From contig CACSJR010000004.1 of assembly GCA_902706235.1 (NCBI GenBank), positions 1 to 64,000 on the forward strand: a stretch of DNA of 64,000 nt, in the 5' to 3' direction. Within the stretch, counting starts at the first letter, position 1. Every line of letters starts with the position of its first letter. The notes under the pieces were generated by a model. That model was not told the DNA's origin and did not search any database. It was given only the letters and a program-made list of their open reading frames with translations. Shown here piece by piece: positions 52,854 to 62,887 of this stretch. Position numbers and translations under genes: made by a program. This DNA is from Citrobacter sp. 18056. GTDB taxonomy: Bacteria > Pseudomonadota > Gammaproteobacteria > Enterobacterales > Enterobacteriaceae.

Positions 52854-55397
52854 TTAGTTACCGCCGAACATATCTTTAATCCAGCCCGCTACACCGTCGC
52901 TTTTTTCCTGCTTCGCTGGCTGCTGTTGCTGTTGTTGTTGAGGCTGCTGCTGTGGCTGCTGCTGCGTTTGGCCGCCGAACGGATTTCCGTCCTGCTGCTG
53001 TTGTTGCATCGCCTCGCTCTGCTGACACAGCTGATCCGGATTGGTCGTCCAGACCGGCAGCTGACGCATGCCTGCTCCATCACAGATAAAGTTGCCGTTG
53101 TCGTCGACGCTCATATTGACGATATCTTCCGGTGGCGTCAGATCCAGTGGGATCGGCGACTCGTTGGACAGATAACGCTGATAAATGGACATCGCACCAC
53201 TGGCCCCATACAGCTTAGTTGGCTGGTTGTTATCGCGGCCAACCCAGGTGATCACCACTTCACGTCCGTCAACCCCAGCGAACCAGGTGTCGACGTTGTT
53301 GTTCGTGGTCCCGGTTTTACCCGCCAGATGCAGATTCGGGTACTTCGCGCCAAGCTGACGACCGGTACCGCGCTGCACAACCTGCTGCATGGTCCACAAC
53401 GTCATGTAAGCCGCCTGTGCCGGAACGGCACGTTCAGCTTGCGGATAGCTCTGGTACAGCACGGTGCCATCTTCCGCAATGACCGAACGCAGCGCAGACA
53501 GCGTCGCACGGTTACCGCCGCTGGAGATAGTCTGGAACGCCTGCGCCACTTCGATTGGCGTCAGGTTCAGTGCCCCAAGAATCATCGCCGGAACAGGATG
53601 CAGCTGATCTTTCGGCACGCCGAGTTTTTGCCAGGTATCGGTGATCGCTGGCAGGCCAAGCGCCATCCCGAGGTTTACCGTCGGCACGTTCATCGAACGG
53701 GTCAACGCGTCGACTAACATTACCTGACCGCTAAAGCGCTTATCATCGTTCTGCGGCGACCAGGTCTGGCCGTTCGACAGATGAATCGTGACGGGCGCAT
53801 CGGCAATCCAGGTGTTCAGACGATAGGTATTCGCCTGACTCAGCGCGGTCAGATAGGTCGCCGGTTTTGCCAGAGAACCAATCGAACGACGCGCCTGCAT
53901 CGCGCGGTTATAACCCGCATACTGCGGCTCTGCACCGCCAACCATCGCCCGGACTTCGCCAGTCATACGGTCGACAATCACCATCGCGGTTTCGAGGTCG
54001 CTCAGCTTGCGCTGCTTCTTCAGGACAGGAATGCCTTCGGTCGCCGCTTTTTCTGCCGCATCCTGGGCCACGGAATCGAAGGTGGTAAAGATTTTCACAC
54101 CGGAAAGATCTTTCACCTTGTCACCGAGCTTCGCCTGCAGCTCCTGACGAACCATCTGCATAAACGCAGGCTGTGGAGAAATTACCCCACCGCGCGGCTG
54201 CACGCCCAACGGACGCGCGCTGAGCATGTCGTACAGCTCCTGATCGATAACCTTCTGCTGTTGCAGCAGGCGCAGGACCAGGTTACGACGTTCGAGCGCG
54301 AGTTTCGGGTTACGCCACGGGTTGTAGATCGACGCCCCTTTCACCATGCCCACCAGCAGCGCCTGCTGGTCAAGGCTCAGTTCTTCCACCGGGCGGCCAA
54401 AGTAGTACAGGCTCGCCAGCGGGAAGCCGCGGATTTCGTTGTCGCCGCTCTGACCGAGGTACACCTCGTTCATATACAGCTCAAGGATCCTGTCTTTGCT
54501 GTAACGGGCATCCATGATCAGCGCCATGTACGCTTCGTTGGCTTTACGCCAGTAGGAGCGTTCGCTGGAGAGGAACAGGTTTTTCACCAGCTGTTGGGTC
54601 AGGGTACTTGCGCCCTGCACCGTTCGGCCCGCCGTCAGGTTCGCCAGTACCGCACGCCCCATCGAGTAGAAGCTAATGCCGTCATGCTCGTAGAAGTGAC
54701 GGTCTTCGGTCGCAATCAGCGTGTCGATCAGCAAGTCCGGGAAACCACTGCGCGGCACAAACAGGCGCTGCTCGCCGTTAGGCGATGACATCATGGTTAT
54801 CAGGCGCGGATCGAGACGGAAGAAACCGAACTGACGGTTGTTATCCATGTTAGTGATGGAATCCAGATGATCGCCATCAAAGGTCAGACGCGCGCGCACC
54901 TGCCCTTCTTTACTGTCCGGGAAATCAAACGGTCGACGTATCATCTCGATGCTGTTGGACTGCACCGTAAATTCGCCCGGACGGGTCATCGCCGTCACCT
55001 GGCGGTACTGCGTGGCCGTCAGCAGTCGCACCATCTCATTCTTGCTGACAGGCATATCCGGTTCGAGGTTAACCATACGGCCATAGACCGCCGCTGGCAG
55101 TTGCCACACTTTACCGTCGATACGGGCACGGATTTTCTGATCCAGATAGACGCCGTAAATGGCCATCAACACCGCAAAAACGATGCCTAATTTGACCAGC
55201 AGCCAGAACCAACCGTATTTGCGACGAGGCTTCTTGCCTTTACCTTTTCCATTACGCGGCATCGGTTCGTCATCCTCATCTTCGTAATCATCATCGTCGT
55301 ACTCTTCGTCCCTGAGACGACGACGGCTAACCTTCTGCTTAGCCGGACGTGCAGGCTTGCCTTTACGTCCAATCGGCTCGCGGTCATTCCCCGCCAT
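52854..55397 (-). CDS. mrcB: penicillin-binding protein 1B (bifunctional transglycosylase/transpeptidase)
   Basis: Class A PBP that polymerises and cross-links peptidoglycan, activated by LpoB. The 847 residues start with a short cytoplasmic region with an acidic run ([15 protein letters not shown]) and a basic [10 protein letters not shown] stretch, then one membrane anchor at about 64-85. UB2H follows, then the GT51 domain with [10 protein letters not shown], and the transpeptidase with [12 protein letters not shown] (SxxK) and KTGTTNNN. The C-terminal tail is glutamine-rich (about 20 Gln in 35 residues), encoded by a CAG/CAA tract at about 52920-52970. E. coli has 844 residues. Confidence 0.97.
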   Translation of the reverse strand: MAGNDREPIGRKGKPARPAKQKVSRRRLRDEEYDDDDYEDEDDEPMPRNGKGKGKKPRRKYGWFWLLVKLGIVFAVLMAIYGVYLDQKIRARIDGKVWQLPAAVYGRMVNLEPDMPVSKNEMVRLLTATQYRQVTAMTRPGEFTVQSNSIEMIRRPFDFPDSKEGQVRARLTFDGDHLDSITNMDNNRQFGFFRLDPRLITMMSSPNGEQRLFVPRSGFPDLLIDTLIATEDRHFYEHDGISFYSMGRAVLANLTAGRTVQGASTLTQQLVKNLFLSSERSYWRKANEAYMALIMDARYSKDRILELYMNEVYLGQSGDNEIRGFPLASLYYFGRPVEELSLDQQALLVGMVKGASIYNPWRNPKLALERRNLVLRLLQQQKVIDQELYDMLSARPLGVQPRGGVISPQPAFMQMVRQELQAKLGDKVKDLSGVKIFTTFDSVAQDAAEKAATEGIPVLKKQRKLSDLETAMVIVDRMTGEVRAMVGGAEPQYAGYNRAMQARRSIGSLAKPATYLTALSQANTYRLNTWIADAPVTIHLSNGQTWSPQNDDKRFSGQVMLVDALTRSMNVPTVNLGMALGLPAITDTWQKLGVPKDQLHPVPAMILGALNLTPIEVAQAFQTISSGGNRATLSALRSVIAEDGTVLYQSYPQAERAVPAQAAYMTLWTMQQVVQRGTGRQLGAKYPNLHLAGKTGTTNNNVDTWFAGVDGREVVITWVGRDNNQPTKLYGASGAMSIYQRYLSNESPIPLDLTPPEDIVNMSVDDNGNFICDGAGMRQLPVWTTNPDQLCQQSEAMQQQQQDGNPFGGQTQQQPQQQPQQQQQQQPAKQEKSDGVAGWIKDMFGGN

Positions 55398-55486
55398 ACT
55401 TTTTCTCCGCTAAATTCAGGCGTAAGCGCCTGATTCTCTTTCCTTTCACGTCGTGGTGAAAGAAGAAATCTCTCAAAATGTTTTCT

Positions 55487-55518
55487 CCCTCTTCTTGTAG
55501 AAGAGGGCTGGATGAGGG
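55487..55518. repeat. palindromic CCCTCTC/GAGAGGG-type repeat, copy 4
   Basis: CCCTCTTCTTGTAGAAGAGG then GCTGGATGAGGG, a diverged copy of the repeat at 46619, between hrpB and mrcB. A second small stem, CTTTCAC/GTGAAAG, lies at about 55443-55462. These sit in the mrcB upstream region, downstream of hrpB. Confidence 0.65.
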
Positions 55519-55542
55519 TATCAGACCGCACTCCCCCTCACT

Positions 55543-57972
55543 TTACGAATACTTTTTCGTGCGTCGCGTCGGTGCCGTGCTCGCCGGGTCATCCGGCCAG
55601 ACGTGTTTCGGGTAACGCCCTTTCATCTCTTTCTGCACTTCGCGGTAGGCGCCCGCCCAAAACGCACTGAGATCGCGTGTGATTTGCAACGGTCGCTGTG
55701 CCGGAGACAGTAGCTCCAGCACCAGCGCCACACGGCCTTGCGCGATAGTCGGCGTATTCGCCTCGCCAAACATTTCCTGCATTCGCACCGACAAAACCGG
55801 TGGGTTATCCGCATCATAACGCAGGGCAATCCGGCTTCCGGTCGGCACAGTGTAATGCGTGGGTAGCTCACTATCCAGACGTTGTCGCAATGACCAGGGC
55901 AGTAAACCCTGTAATGCCTGGGTGATATTTAGCGCCTTCAGGGCTTTCAGCGAATGTACTCCGGTCATATGCGGCAGCAGCCAGGACTCGAGCCCAGCCA
56001 ACAATACTTCATCATCCACAGCGGGCCATTCATCTTCGGACAGCCAACGGGCGGCGCTCTGAATACGCAAGCGTAGCTGCTCTGCTTCCGGCGTCCAGTT
56101 AAGGATACTCAGGCCTTTATCACGCAGGCCGTTGAGCATTGCCTGATGCAGTTCGTCTTCGGAAGGTTTCGCCAGCGGCTGCACCTTTACTGTCAGCTGT
56201 CCGATACGGCTGCGACGCCAGGCTTTCAGCGTGCCCTGGTTTTCATCCCATTCGATGGTGTCAGACTGCGAAAGCAGTTCAGGGCATTCGGCCACCAGCG
56301 TGTCGATGTCGAGCGCCAGCGCCTGTAAAATTCGCGCATCCGGGGACTGACTGCCCTGCAATAGAAGTGGCGCAATCAGCCATTCATGGCGGCCCAGTGC
56401 ATCGTCGGCATCCAGCATCGCACCCATGCCGTTCGCCAGCTGGTAGCGCCCTTCCTGACCGCGTCGTCGCGCGATGCGATCGGCAAACCCTTTCGCCAGC
56501 AGTACCGTCATTCGCCCGGCATCGGGCTGGCCGGATGGCTTATCAATGCGCTGGCTCAGTGCTTTGGCGCGCTGCTGCCAGTTCGGCTGATTGCGGGAAA
56601 ACGCCATTCCGAGATCAGCATTTCCGCCGCGCGGTGGCTCTTCCAGAATGGCAGCCAGTTTTGCGGCAGTCGCCACCTCGTCCGGCGAAGCTGCCGCCAC
56701 CAGCATCGCCGCCAGACGCGGGTCATTACCGAGGGTTGCCATTTTCTGCCCCTGCGCCGTCAGCTGCTTGCCGTCGAACGCGCCAAGCTGGGACAACAAC
56801 GTTCGCGCAGCCGCCAGATTGGTGGCAGGCGGTTGATCCAGCCAGTTCAGCTGCGCCGGATCCTGACAGCCCCACTGCAACAGTTCGAGCACCAGCCCGC
56901 AGAGATCGCTTTGTAAGATTTCCGGCTCGCCCTGCGCCGCCGCGCGTTCAGCCTGCTCTTTGCCCAGCAGATGCAGACAAATCCCCGGCTCCAGTCGCCC
57001 GGCACGGCCAGCACGCTGGGTCATTGATGCCTGGCTGACACGCTGGGTAAGTAAACGCGTCAATCCGGTGCGAGGGTCGAAACGCGCCACGCGCTCCTGG
57101 GCGCAGTCGACGACCAGACGAATGCCTTCAATGGTCAGACTGGTTTCTGCGATGTTGGTCGCCAGCACCACTTTTCGCAGCCCTTTTTCTACGGGCAGGA
57201 TAGCCTTGCGCTGTTCGCTTAACGACAGCGCCCCGTACAACGGGCACAGCACCACATCAGTGCCGACCCGCCCCGCGAGCTGATCCTGTACACGCTGGAT
57301 TTCACCCACTCCCGGTAAAAACAGCAGCAGCGAGCCCGCCTCATTGCGCAGCAGTTCCGCCGTAGCCGCCGCCACGGCTTCATCAAAACGCTGATGTGTG
57401 GCTAGCGCCTGATAGCGTCTTTCCACCGGGAACGCACGGCCCTCGGACGAAATCACCGGCGCGTCGGGCAAAAGCGTCTGCAATCGGACGTTATCCAGCG
57501 TCGCGGACATGATGAGCAGTTTTAAATCGTCTCGCAGCCCTTGCTGCACATCGAGCAACAGCGCCAGCGCTAAATCGGCCTGCAGGCTGCGTTCATGGAA
57601 TTCATCGAGGATAACCAGCCCAACGCCGCTCAGTTCTGGGTCGCGCTGGATCATGCGGGTGAGAATGCCTTCCGTCACCACTTCGAGGCGGGTGTTTTTA
57701 CCGACGCAGGTTTCGGCGCGCATTCGATATCCCACGGTGTCGCCCGGCTTTTCATTCAGCAGTTCCGCTAATCGCTGGGCAACGTTTCGCGCCGCCAGTC
57801 TGCGCGGTTCGAGCAGGATAATTTTGCCTTCAATGCCGCCAGAATGCAGGATTTGCAGCGGCAGCCAGGTCGATTTACCGGCACCGGTGGGCGCGTTCAG
57901 CAGCACCTGGGGCGCCGTTTTTAGCGCCTGGAGAAGTTCGGGAAGGACAGAGGCGACCGGCAATGACGACAC
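55543..57972 (-). CDS. hrpB: ATP-dependent RNA helicase HrpB (DEAH type)
   Basis: DEAH-box helicase of poorly known role, linked to RNA processing. The 809 residues have Walker A APTGAGKST near residue 27, DEFHER as the DExH box, SAT in MSATLD, and QRAGRAGR as motif VI. A C-terminal HrpB-specific region ends in basic residues (TAPTRRTKKYS). The start is GTG (57970-57972). Divergent from thpR. Confidence 0.96.
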   Translation of the reverse strand: MSSLPVASVLPELLQALKTAPQVLLNAPTGAGKSTWLPLQILHSGGIEGKIILLEPRRLAARNVAQRLAELLNEKPGDTVGYRMRAETCVGKNTRLEVVTEGILTRMIQRDPELSGVGLVILDEFHERSLQADLALALLLDVQQGLRDDLKLLIMSATLDNVRLQTLLPDAPVISSEGRAFPVERRYQALATHQRFDEAVAAATAELLRNEAGSLLLFLPGVGEIQRVQDQLAGRVGTDVVLCPLYGALSLSEQRKAILPVEKGLRKVVLATNIAETSLTIEGIRLVVDCAQERVARFDPRTGLTRLLTQRVSQASMTQRAGRAGRLEPGICLHLLGKEQAERAAAQGEPEILQSDLCGLVLELLQWGCQDPAQLNWLDQPPATNLAAARTLLSQLGAFDGKQLTAQGQKMATLGNDPRLAAMLVAAASPDEVATAAKLAAILEEPPRGGNADLGMAFSRNQPNWQQRAKALSQRIDKPSGQPDAGRMTVLLAKGFADRIARRRGQEGRYQLANGMGAMLDADDALGRHEWLIAPLLLQGSQSPDARILQALALDIDTLVAECPELLSQSDTIEWDENQGTLKAWRRSRIGQLTVKVQPLAKPSEDELHQAMLNGLRDKGLSILNWTPEAEQLRLRIQSAARWLSEDEWPAVDDEVLLAGLESWLLPHMTGVHSLKALKALNITQALQGLLPWSLRQRLDSELPTHYTVPTGSRIALRYDADNPPVLSVRMQEMFGEANTPTIAQGRVALVLELLSPAQRPLQITRDLSAFWAGAYREVQKEMKGRYPKHVWPDDPASTAPTRRTKKYS

Positions 57973-58045
57973 AAAGGGCTCCAGTGGGTGACTTTAAATG
58001 GTCGGGCATTGTAGCATTGCGCTAAATCATTACCGAGACCCTGGC

Positions 58046-58576
58046 ATGCCCGAACCCAAAAGACTGTTTTTCGCCCTTGAGCTTCCCGATGACGTGCAGC
58101 AGCAGATTATTCACTGGCGCGCCGCGAACTTCCCCGCCGACAGCGGGCGTCCGGTGGCTGCCGCGAATTTACATCTGACGCTGGCGTTCCTTGGCGAAGT
58201 GAGTGCAGACAAACAGCGGGCGTTAGAGACGCTGGCCGGGCGCATCCGCCAGCCGGGTTTCACAGTAGATCTCAACGATGCCGGGCAGTGGCTGCGTTCG
58301 CAGGTGGTGTGGCTCGGCACGCGCCAGCCGCCACGCGGGTTATTACAGCTGGCGAATATGCTGCGCGCTCAGGCGGCCCGCAGCGGCTGCTATCAAAGCC
58401 CGCAGCCGTTCCACCCGCACATTACGCTGCTGCGCAATACGGCGACCGCCGTGCCCATTCCCGCACCGGGTTTTAGCTGGCAGGTGCCCATCTCTGAATT
58501 TGCGCTGTACTCTTCTGAATATTCTCGCGGACGCACCCGTTATACCCGGCTTACGCACTGGACTCTTACCGAATAA
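58046..58576 (+). CDS. thpR: RNA 2',3'-cyclic phosphodiesterase ThpR (LigT)
   Basis: 2H phosphoesterase: it opens 2',3'-cyclic phosphates and in vitro ligates tRNA halves through 2'-5' bonds. 176 residues from the ATG at 58046; a GTG/ATG further up would add residues absent from homologues. The two catalytic HxTx motifs are HLTLAFLG and HITLLR. It is followed after 12 bp by sfsA. Confidence 0.94.
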   Translation: MPEPKRLFFALELPDDVQQQIIHWRAANFPADSGRPVAAANLHLTLAFLGEVSADKQRALETLAGRIRQPGFTVDLNDAGQWLRSQVVWLGTRQPPRGLLQLANMLRAQAARSGCYQSPQPFHPHITLLRNTATAVPIPAPGFSWQVPISEFALYSSEYSRGRTRYTRLTHWTLTE

Positions 58577-58588
58577 CAAGGAATCGTC

Positions 58589-59314
58589 ATGCAGTTTCTG
58601 CCGCAGTTAAAACACGCCCGCCTTATTCAGCGCTATAAACGTTTCCTGGCCGACGTTATCACCCCCGAAGGTGAAGAATTAACCCTGCATTGTCCAAACA
58701 CCGGTGCGATGACCGGCTGCGCCACCCCAGGCGATACCGTTTGGTACTCGATTTCGGACAGTAAAACGCGCAAATACCCGCATACCTGGGAAATCACCGA
58801 GACGCAAACGGGTGCATTTATTTGTGTCAACACATTACGGGCCAATCAGCTGGTAAAAGAAGCTATTCAGTCCGATGCTATTCCCGAACTGAAGGGTTAT
58901 AGCGTGTTGAAAAGCGAAGTGAAATACGGTTCAGAGCGCAGCCGGATTGATTTCAAGCTAGAGGCGGAGGAGCGTCCTGACTGCTATATTGAAGTGAAAT
59001 CGGTTACGTTAGCGGAACAAGAGTACGGTTATTTCCCCGATGCGGTGACAGAACGTGGTCAGAAGCATTTGCGAGAGTTGATGGGCGTGGCGGCCTCAGG
59101 TGACCGTGCCGTGGTATTATTTGCGGTACTTCACTCTGCCATCACCCAATTTTCACCCGCGCGCCATATCGATCCGACGTACGCGCAGTTGCTGAATGAG
59201 GCACAAAAAAAGGGGGTCGAAATTCTGGCTTATAAAGCGGAACTTTCTGCCGATAATATGACTCTGAAAGAGCCGTTGCCCGTGGTGTTAACACCGGTGA
59301 TAACGGCTGAGTAA
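58589..59314 (+). CDS. sfsA: sugar fermentation stimulation protein A (SfsA)
   Basis: DNA-binding/nuclease-like protein first found to stimulate maltose genes; its molecular role is uncertain. The 241 residues contain [11 protein letters not shown] and YIEVKSVTL, the conserved PD-(D/E)XK-like core. The C terminus ([11 protein letters not shown]) is about seven residues longer than in E. coli. Likely one transcript with thpR. Confidence 0.93.
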   Translation: MQFLPQLKHARLIQRYKRFLADVITPEGEELTLHCPNTGAMTGCATPGDTVWYSISDSKTRKYPHTWEITETQTGAFICVNTLRANQLVKEAIQSDAIPELKGYSVLKSEVKYGSERSRIDFKLEAEERPDCYIEVKSVTLAEQEYGYFPDAVTERGQKHLRELMGVAASGDRAVVLFAVLHSAITQFSPARHIDPTYAQLLNEAQKKGVEILAYKAELSADNMTLKEPLPVVLTPVITAE

Positions 59315-59469
59315 TAAATGTGCTGGTCGCGTGCGCAAATACGCTTTTCCTCACAGGGTTGTCAAGTGTAACGTTTAGACAATTGCTATCCTGAAAAGCA
59401 TCTGCTATTTATAGCGGCCTGATTTTTCCCCCACATGGGGATCGATAGTGCGTGTTAAGGAGAAGCAAC

Positions 59470-59925
59470 ATGCAAGAAGGGCAAATCCGTAAAACATCGT
59501 CCCTGAGTATTCTCGCCATCGCTGGGGTGGAGCCATACCAAGAGAAGCCGGGTGAAGAGTATATGAACGAAGCCCAGCTGTCTCACTTCAAGCGTATTCT
59601 TGAAGCGTGGCGTAACCAACTCAGGGATGAAGTTGATCGTACCGTGACTCATATGCAAGACGAAGCAGCTAACTTCCCGGACCCGGTCGACCGTGCCGCA
59701 CAGGAAGAAGAATTCAGCCTCGAACTGCGTAACCGCGACCGTGAGCGCAAGCTGATCAAAAAGATCGAAAAAACGCTCAAGAAGGTCGAAGACGAAGATT
59801 TCGGCTTCTGCGAGTCCTGCGGAGTTGAAATCGGTATCCGTCGTCTGGAAGCGCGTCCGACTGCCGATCTGTGCATCGACTGCAAAACACTGGCGGAAAT
59901 CCGCGAAAAGCAGATGGCTGGCTAA
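59470..59925 (+). CDS. dksA: RNA polymerase-binding transcription factor DksA
   Basis: Binds the secondary channel of RNA polymerase and with ppGpp represses rRNA promoters and activates amino-acid genes. 151 residues from the ATG at 59470 preceded by AAGGAG; nearly identical to E. coli. The coiled-coil tip acids D71 and D74 (DPVD) and the zinc cysteines C114, C117, C135 and C138 are intact. The 155-bp upstream gap carries its promoter (boxes not assigned) and a short CCCC/GGGG hairpin near 59430. Confidence 0.97.
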   Translation: MQEGQIRKTSSLSILAIAGVEPYQEKPGEEYMNEAQLSHFKRILEAWRNQLRDEVDRTVTHMQDEAANFPDPVDRAAQEEEFSLELRNRDRERKLIKKIEKTLKKVEDEDFGFCESCGVEIGIRRLEARPTADLCIDCKTLAEIREKQMAG

Positions 59926-59952
59926 GCCATTCGTTTCGCATAACATCACCAT

Positions 59953-59984
59953 GGCGGGAGTTTTCTCCCGCCTTGTTCTTTTTT
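59953..59984 (+). terminator. dksA terminator upstream of gluQRS
   Basis: A perfect 8-bp stem GGCGGGAG/CTCCCGCC with a TTTT loop is followed by TTGTTCTTTTTT. It ends only 5 bp before the gluQRS ATG, so gluQRS is reached mainly by read-through from dksA, as described for the same pair in Shigella flexneri. Confidence 0.88.
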
Positions 59985-59989
59985 GGCAT

Positions 59990-60844
59990 ATGGCAAATTC
60001 AGATTATACAGGGCGTTTTGCCCCTTCCCCTTCTGGCGAACTCCATTTTGGCTCACTGATTGCCGCACTTGGCAGCTATTTGCAGGCCCGCGCCCGTCAG
60101 GGAAAGTGGTTAGTGCGTATTGAAGATATTGATCCTCCCCGTGAAGTTCCCGGTGCTGCAAATACCATTCTGCATCAGCTGGAACATTATGGTCTGCACT
60201 GGGATGGCGACGTTGTGTGGCAGTCTCAACGCCATGACACCTACCGTGAACGGCTCGCCTGGCTGCGCGAACAGGGGCTGAGCTATTACTGCACCTGCAC
60301 CCGGGCGCGAATTCAGAGCGTCGGTGGCATATACGACGGCCACTGCCGGGCGCTGCATCTCGGCCCGCAGAATGCGGCGCTGCGTTTACGCCAGACTCAA
60401 CCGGTATTGCAGTTCAACGATAAACTGCGCGGCACGATTGTCACCAATGAGCCGCTGGCGCGAGAAGATTTTATTATTCACCGCCGCGATGGTTTATTTG
60501 CCTACAATCTTGCCGTGGTGGTCGACGATCATTTTCAGGGCGTGACGGAAATCGTGCGCGGCGCAGATTTAATTGAGCCGACGGTGCGACAAATTTCGCT
60601 GTATCGCCATTTCGGCTGGACGGTGCCGGACTATATTCATCTGCCGTTGGCGCTGAATAACGACGGTAACAAACTGTCCAAACAAAATCATGCGCCAGCG
60701 TTATCTACCGGCGACCCGCGCCCGGAATTAATCCGGGCCTTACAGTTTCTTAACCAGACTATTGTTAAAGAGTGGCAGGACATAACGCTCGAGGATCTGC
60801 TGAAAAACGCGGTGCAAAACTGGAACCTTTCATCAGTTGCATAA
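59990..60844 (+). CDS. gluQRS: glutamyl-Q tRNA(Asp) synthetase
   Basis: Class I synthetase paralogue that attaches glutamate to queuosine 34 of tRNA-Asp; it lacks the anticodon-binding domain. 284 residues from the ATG at 59990; an in-frame ATG at 59951 lies in the terminator stem and would add 13 residues. The HIGH equivalent is SGELHFGSL and KMSKS is KLSKQ. A CxC...CxxH-type zinc site is visible in YYCTCTRA and DGHCR. The C terminus is about 24 residues shorter than the E. coli protein that I recall. Ribosome site is weak. Confidence 0.93.
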   Translation: MANSDYTGRFAPSPSGELHFGSLIAALGSYLQARARQGKWLVRIEDIDPPREVPGAANTILHQLEHYGLHWDGDVVWQSQRHDTYRERLAWLREQGLSYYCTCTRARIQSVGGIYDGHCRALHLGPQNAALRLRQTQPVLQFNDKLRGTIVTNEPLAREDFIIHRRDGLFAYNLAVVVDDHFQGVTEIVRGADLIEPTVRQISLYRHFGWTVPDYIHLPLALNNDGNKLSKQNHAPALSTGDPRPELIRALQFLNQTIVKEWQDITLEDLLKNAVQNWNLSSVA

Positions 60845-60852
60845 ATGGAGCA

Positions 60853-60881
60853 TTCTCAAATGCCTCTTGCTGAGCTATGAT
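60853..60881 (+). promoter_or_regulatory. candidate pcnB promoter
   Basis: TTCTCA (60853-60858) and TATGAT (60876-60881) are spaced 17 bp, 58 bp upstream of the pcnB start and just after the gluQRS stop. The -35 matches the consensus in four of six positions. Confidence 0.4.
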
Positions 60882-60938
60882 TAGCCGCTATTTTTTTGTC
60901 CTCATGACTTCCGACTGACTTGAAAACCGAGGTGCAAC

Positions 60939-62336
60939 ATTTTTACCCGAGTCGCTAATTTTTGCCGTAAGGTGCTTACCCGTGAAGAAACCGGGGCTGA
61001 AACCGTCGAGATAAAACCAGAAATGACGGTTATTCCGCGTGAGCAGCACGCTATTTCCCGCAAAGATATCAGTGAAAATGCCCTCAAGGTGCTCTACCGT
61101 CTGAACAAAGCGGGCTACGAGGCTTACCTCGTGGGCGGCGGCGTGCGTGATTTGCTGCTGGACAAAAAACCCAAAGATTTCGATGTGACCACCAGCGCCA
61201 CGCCGGAGCAGGTGCGTAAACTGTTCCGTAACTGCCGTCTGATCGGCCGCCGTTTCCGTCTGGCCCACGTGATGTTTGGCCCGGAAATTATTGAAGTGGC
61301 AACCTTCCGTGGCCATCACGAAGGGACGCCGGACGATCGCGCCACCTCACAGCGCGGCCAGAACGGTATGCTCCTGCGTGACAACATCTTCGGTTCCATC
61401 GAAGAAGATGCCCAGCGTCGCGACTTCACCATCAACAGCCTTTACTACAGCGTGGCGGATTTCACCGTCCGTGATTACGTCGGCGGGATGCGCGATTTGC
61501 AGGACGGCGTCATTCGCCTGATTGGCAATCCAGAAACCCGCTACCGTGAAGATCCGGTGCGGATGCTGCGCGCGGTGCGCTTTGCCGCCAAGCTGAATAT
61601 GCGTATCAGCCCGGACACCGCCGAGCCGATTCCACGCCTGGCCACCCTTATCAACGACGTGCCACCGGCGCGTCTGTTTGAAGAATCTCTGAAGCTGCTG
61701 CAGGCCGGTTACGGTTACGAAACCTATAAACTGCTGCGCGAATACAGTCTGTTCCAGCCGCTGTTCCCGACCATCACCCGCTACTTCACCGAAAACGGTG
61801 ATAGCCCGATGGAGCGCATCGTCAGCCAGGTATTTAAAAACACCGATACCCGCATTCACAACGACATGCGCGTAAACCCGGCGTTCCTGTTTGCCGCAAT
61901 GTTCTGGTATCCTCTGCTCGAAACCGCACAGCGCATCACACAGGAAAGCGGTCTGGCCTATTTCGACGCATTCGCCATGGCAATGAATGACGTGCTGGAC
62001 GAAGCCTGCCGTTCGCTGGCGATCCCGAAACGTATTACCGCGCTGGTGCGTGATATCTGGCAGCTGCAGCTGCGTATGTCCCGTCGTCAGGGTAAACGCG
62101 CATGGAAACTGATGGAGCATCCTAAATTCCGCGCAGCCTACGATCTGCTGGCGCTGCGTGCCGAAGCGGAAAACAACCATGAACTGCAACGTCTGACGCA
62201 GTGGTGGGGAGAATTCCAGGTGGCTGCACCACCGGCGCAGAAAGATATGCTCAACGGTCTGGATGAAGAACCGGCTTCGCGTCGTCGTCATCGTCGTCCA
62301 CGCAAGCGTGCGCCTCGTCAGGGCGGCACCGCGTGA
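60939..62336 (+). CDS. pcnB: poly(A) polymerase I
   Basis: Adds poly(A) tails to RNA 3' ends, promoting decay and controlling ColE1-type plasmid copy number. From the ATT at 60939 the protein has 465 residues, the E. coli length, and begins (M)[16 protein letters not shown], which matches the E. coli N terminus; the first in-frame GTG (60972) would lose 11 conserved residues and no ATG is available. GAGGTG (60929-60934) is the ribosome site. The nucleotidyltransferase core has [11 protein letters not shown] and KDFDVTT; the tail is very basic ([13 protein letters not shown]). Overlaps folK by 4 bp. Confidence 0.93.
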   Translation: MFTRVANFCRKVLTREETGAETVEIKPEMTVIPREQHAISRKDISENALKVLYRLNKAGYEAYLVGGGVRDLLLDKKPKDFDVTTSATPEQVRKLFRNCRLIGRRFRLAHVMFGPEIIEVATFRGHHEGTPDDRATSQRGQNGMLLRDNIFGSIEEDAQRRDFTINSLYYSVADFTVRDYVGGMRDLQDGVIRLIGNPETRYREDPVRMLRAVRFAAKLNMRISPDTAEPIPRLATLINDVPPARLFEESLKLLQAGYGYETYKLLREYSLFQPLFPTITRYFTENGDSPMERIVSQVFKNTDTRIHNDMRVNPAFLFAAMFWYPLLETAQRITQESGLAYFDAFAMAMNDVLDEACRSLAIPKRITALVRDIWQLQLRMSRRQGKRAWKLMEHPKFRAAYDLLALRAEAENNHELQRLTQWWGEFQVAAPPAQKDMLNGLDEEPASRRRHRRPRKRAPRQGGTA

Positions 62337-62812
62337 CACGCGTTTATATCGCCGTCGGCAGCAATCTGGCTTCACCGCTCGATCAGGTGAACGCGGCGAT
62401 TGCGGCCCTGGGCGAAATCCCGCAAACCGCCGTTGTGGCGGTTTCGTCGTTTTATCGCACGCCGCCGCTGGGTCCGCAGGATCAGCCTGACTATCTCAAT
62501 GCCGCCGTGGTGCTGGATACCGACCTCGAACCAGAAGCGCTGCTGGATAACACCCAACGCATCGAACTCGAGCAGGGCCGCACCCGCAAAGCCGAACGCT
62601 GGGGACCGCGCACGCTGGACCTCGACATTATGCTGTTTGGTGAGCTGACGCTGAACACCGGGCGCCTGACCGTGCCGCATTACGACATGCACAACCGCGG
62701 CTTTATGCTGTGGCCGCTGGCGGAAATCGCGCCAGACCTCACTTTCCCGGACGGCACCTCGCTGACAACGCTTCTGCAACGCCTTAACTGTACAAAACCT
62801 GCTCACTGGTAA
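62333..62812 (+). CDS. folK: 2-amino-4-hydroxy-6-hydroxymethyldihydropteridine pyrophosphokinase
   Basis: Transfers pyrophosphate from ATP to hydroxymethyl-dihydropterin in folate synthesis. The 159 residues start at a GTG that overlaps the pcnB stop (GTGA). [10 protein letters not shown] and [13 protein letters not shown], the metal-binding HPPK signature, are present. In E. coli the yad fimbrial cluster separates folK from panB; here the gap is 75 bp. Confidence 0.95.
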   Translation: MTRVYIAVGSNLASPLDQVNAAIAALGEIPQTAVVAVSSFYRTPPLGPQDQPDYLNAAVVLDTDLEPEALLDNTQRIELEQGRTRKAERWGPRTLDLDIMLFGELTLNTGRLTVPHYDMHNRGFMLWPLAEIAPDLTFPDGTSLTTLLQRLNCTKPAHW

Positions 62813-62824
62813 AGAGCAAAACCA

Positions 62825-62852
62825 TTGCCCGCCTCAATGTGACTGATACAAT
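62825..62852 (+). promoter_or_regulatory. candidate panBC promoter
   Basis: TTGCCC (62825-62830) and TACAAT (62847-62852, within GATACAAT) with a 16-bp spacer, 35 bp upstream of the panB ATG. Confidence 0.45.
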
Positions 62853-62887
62853 GCCGCAAGATTCGGCTTTCGTTATCAGGAAACGCT

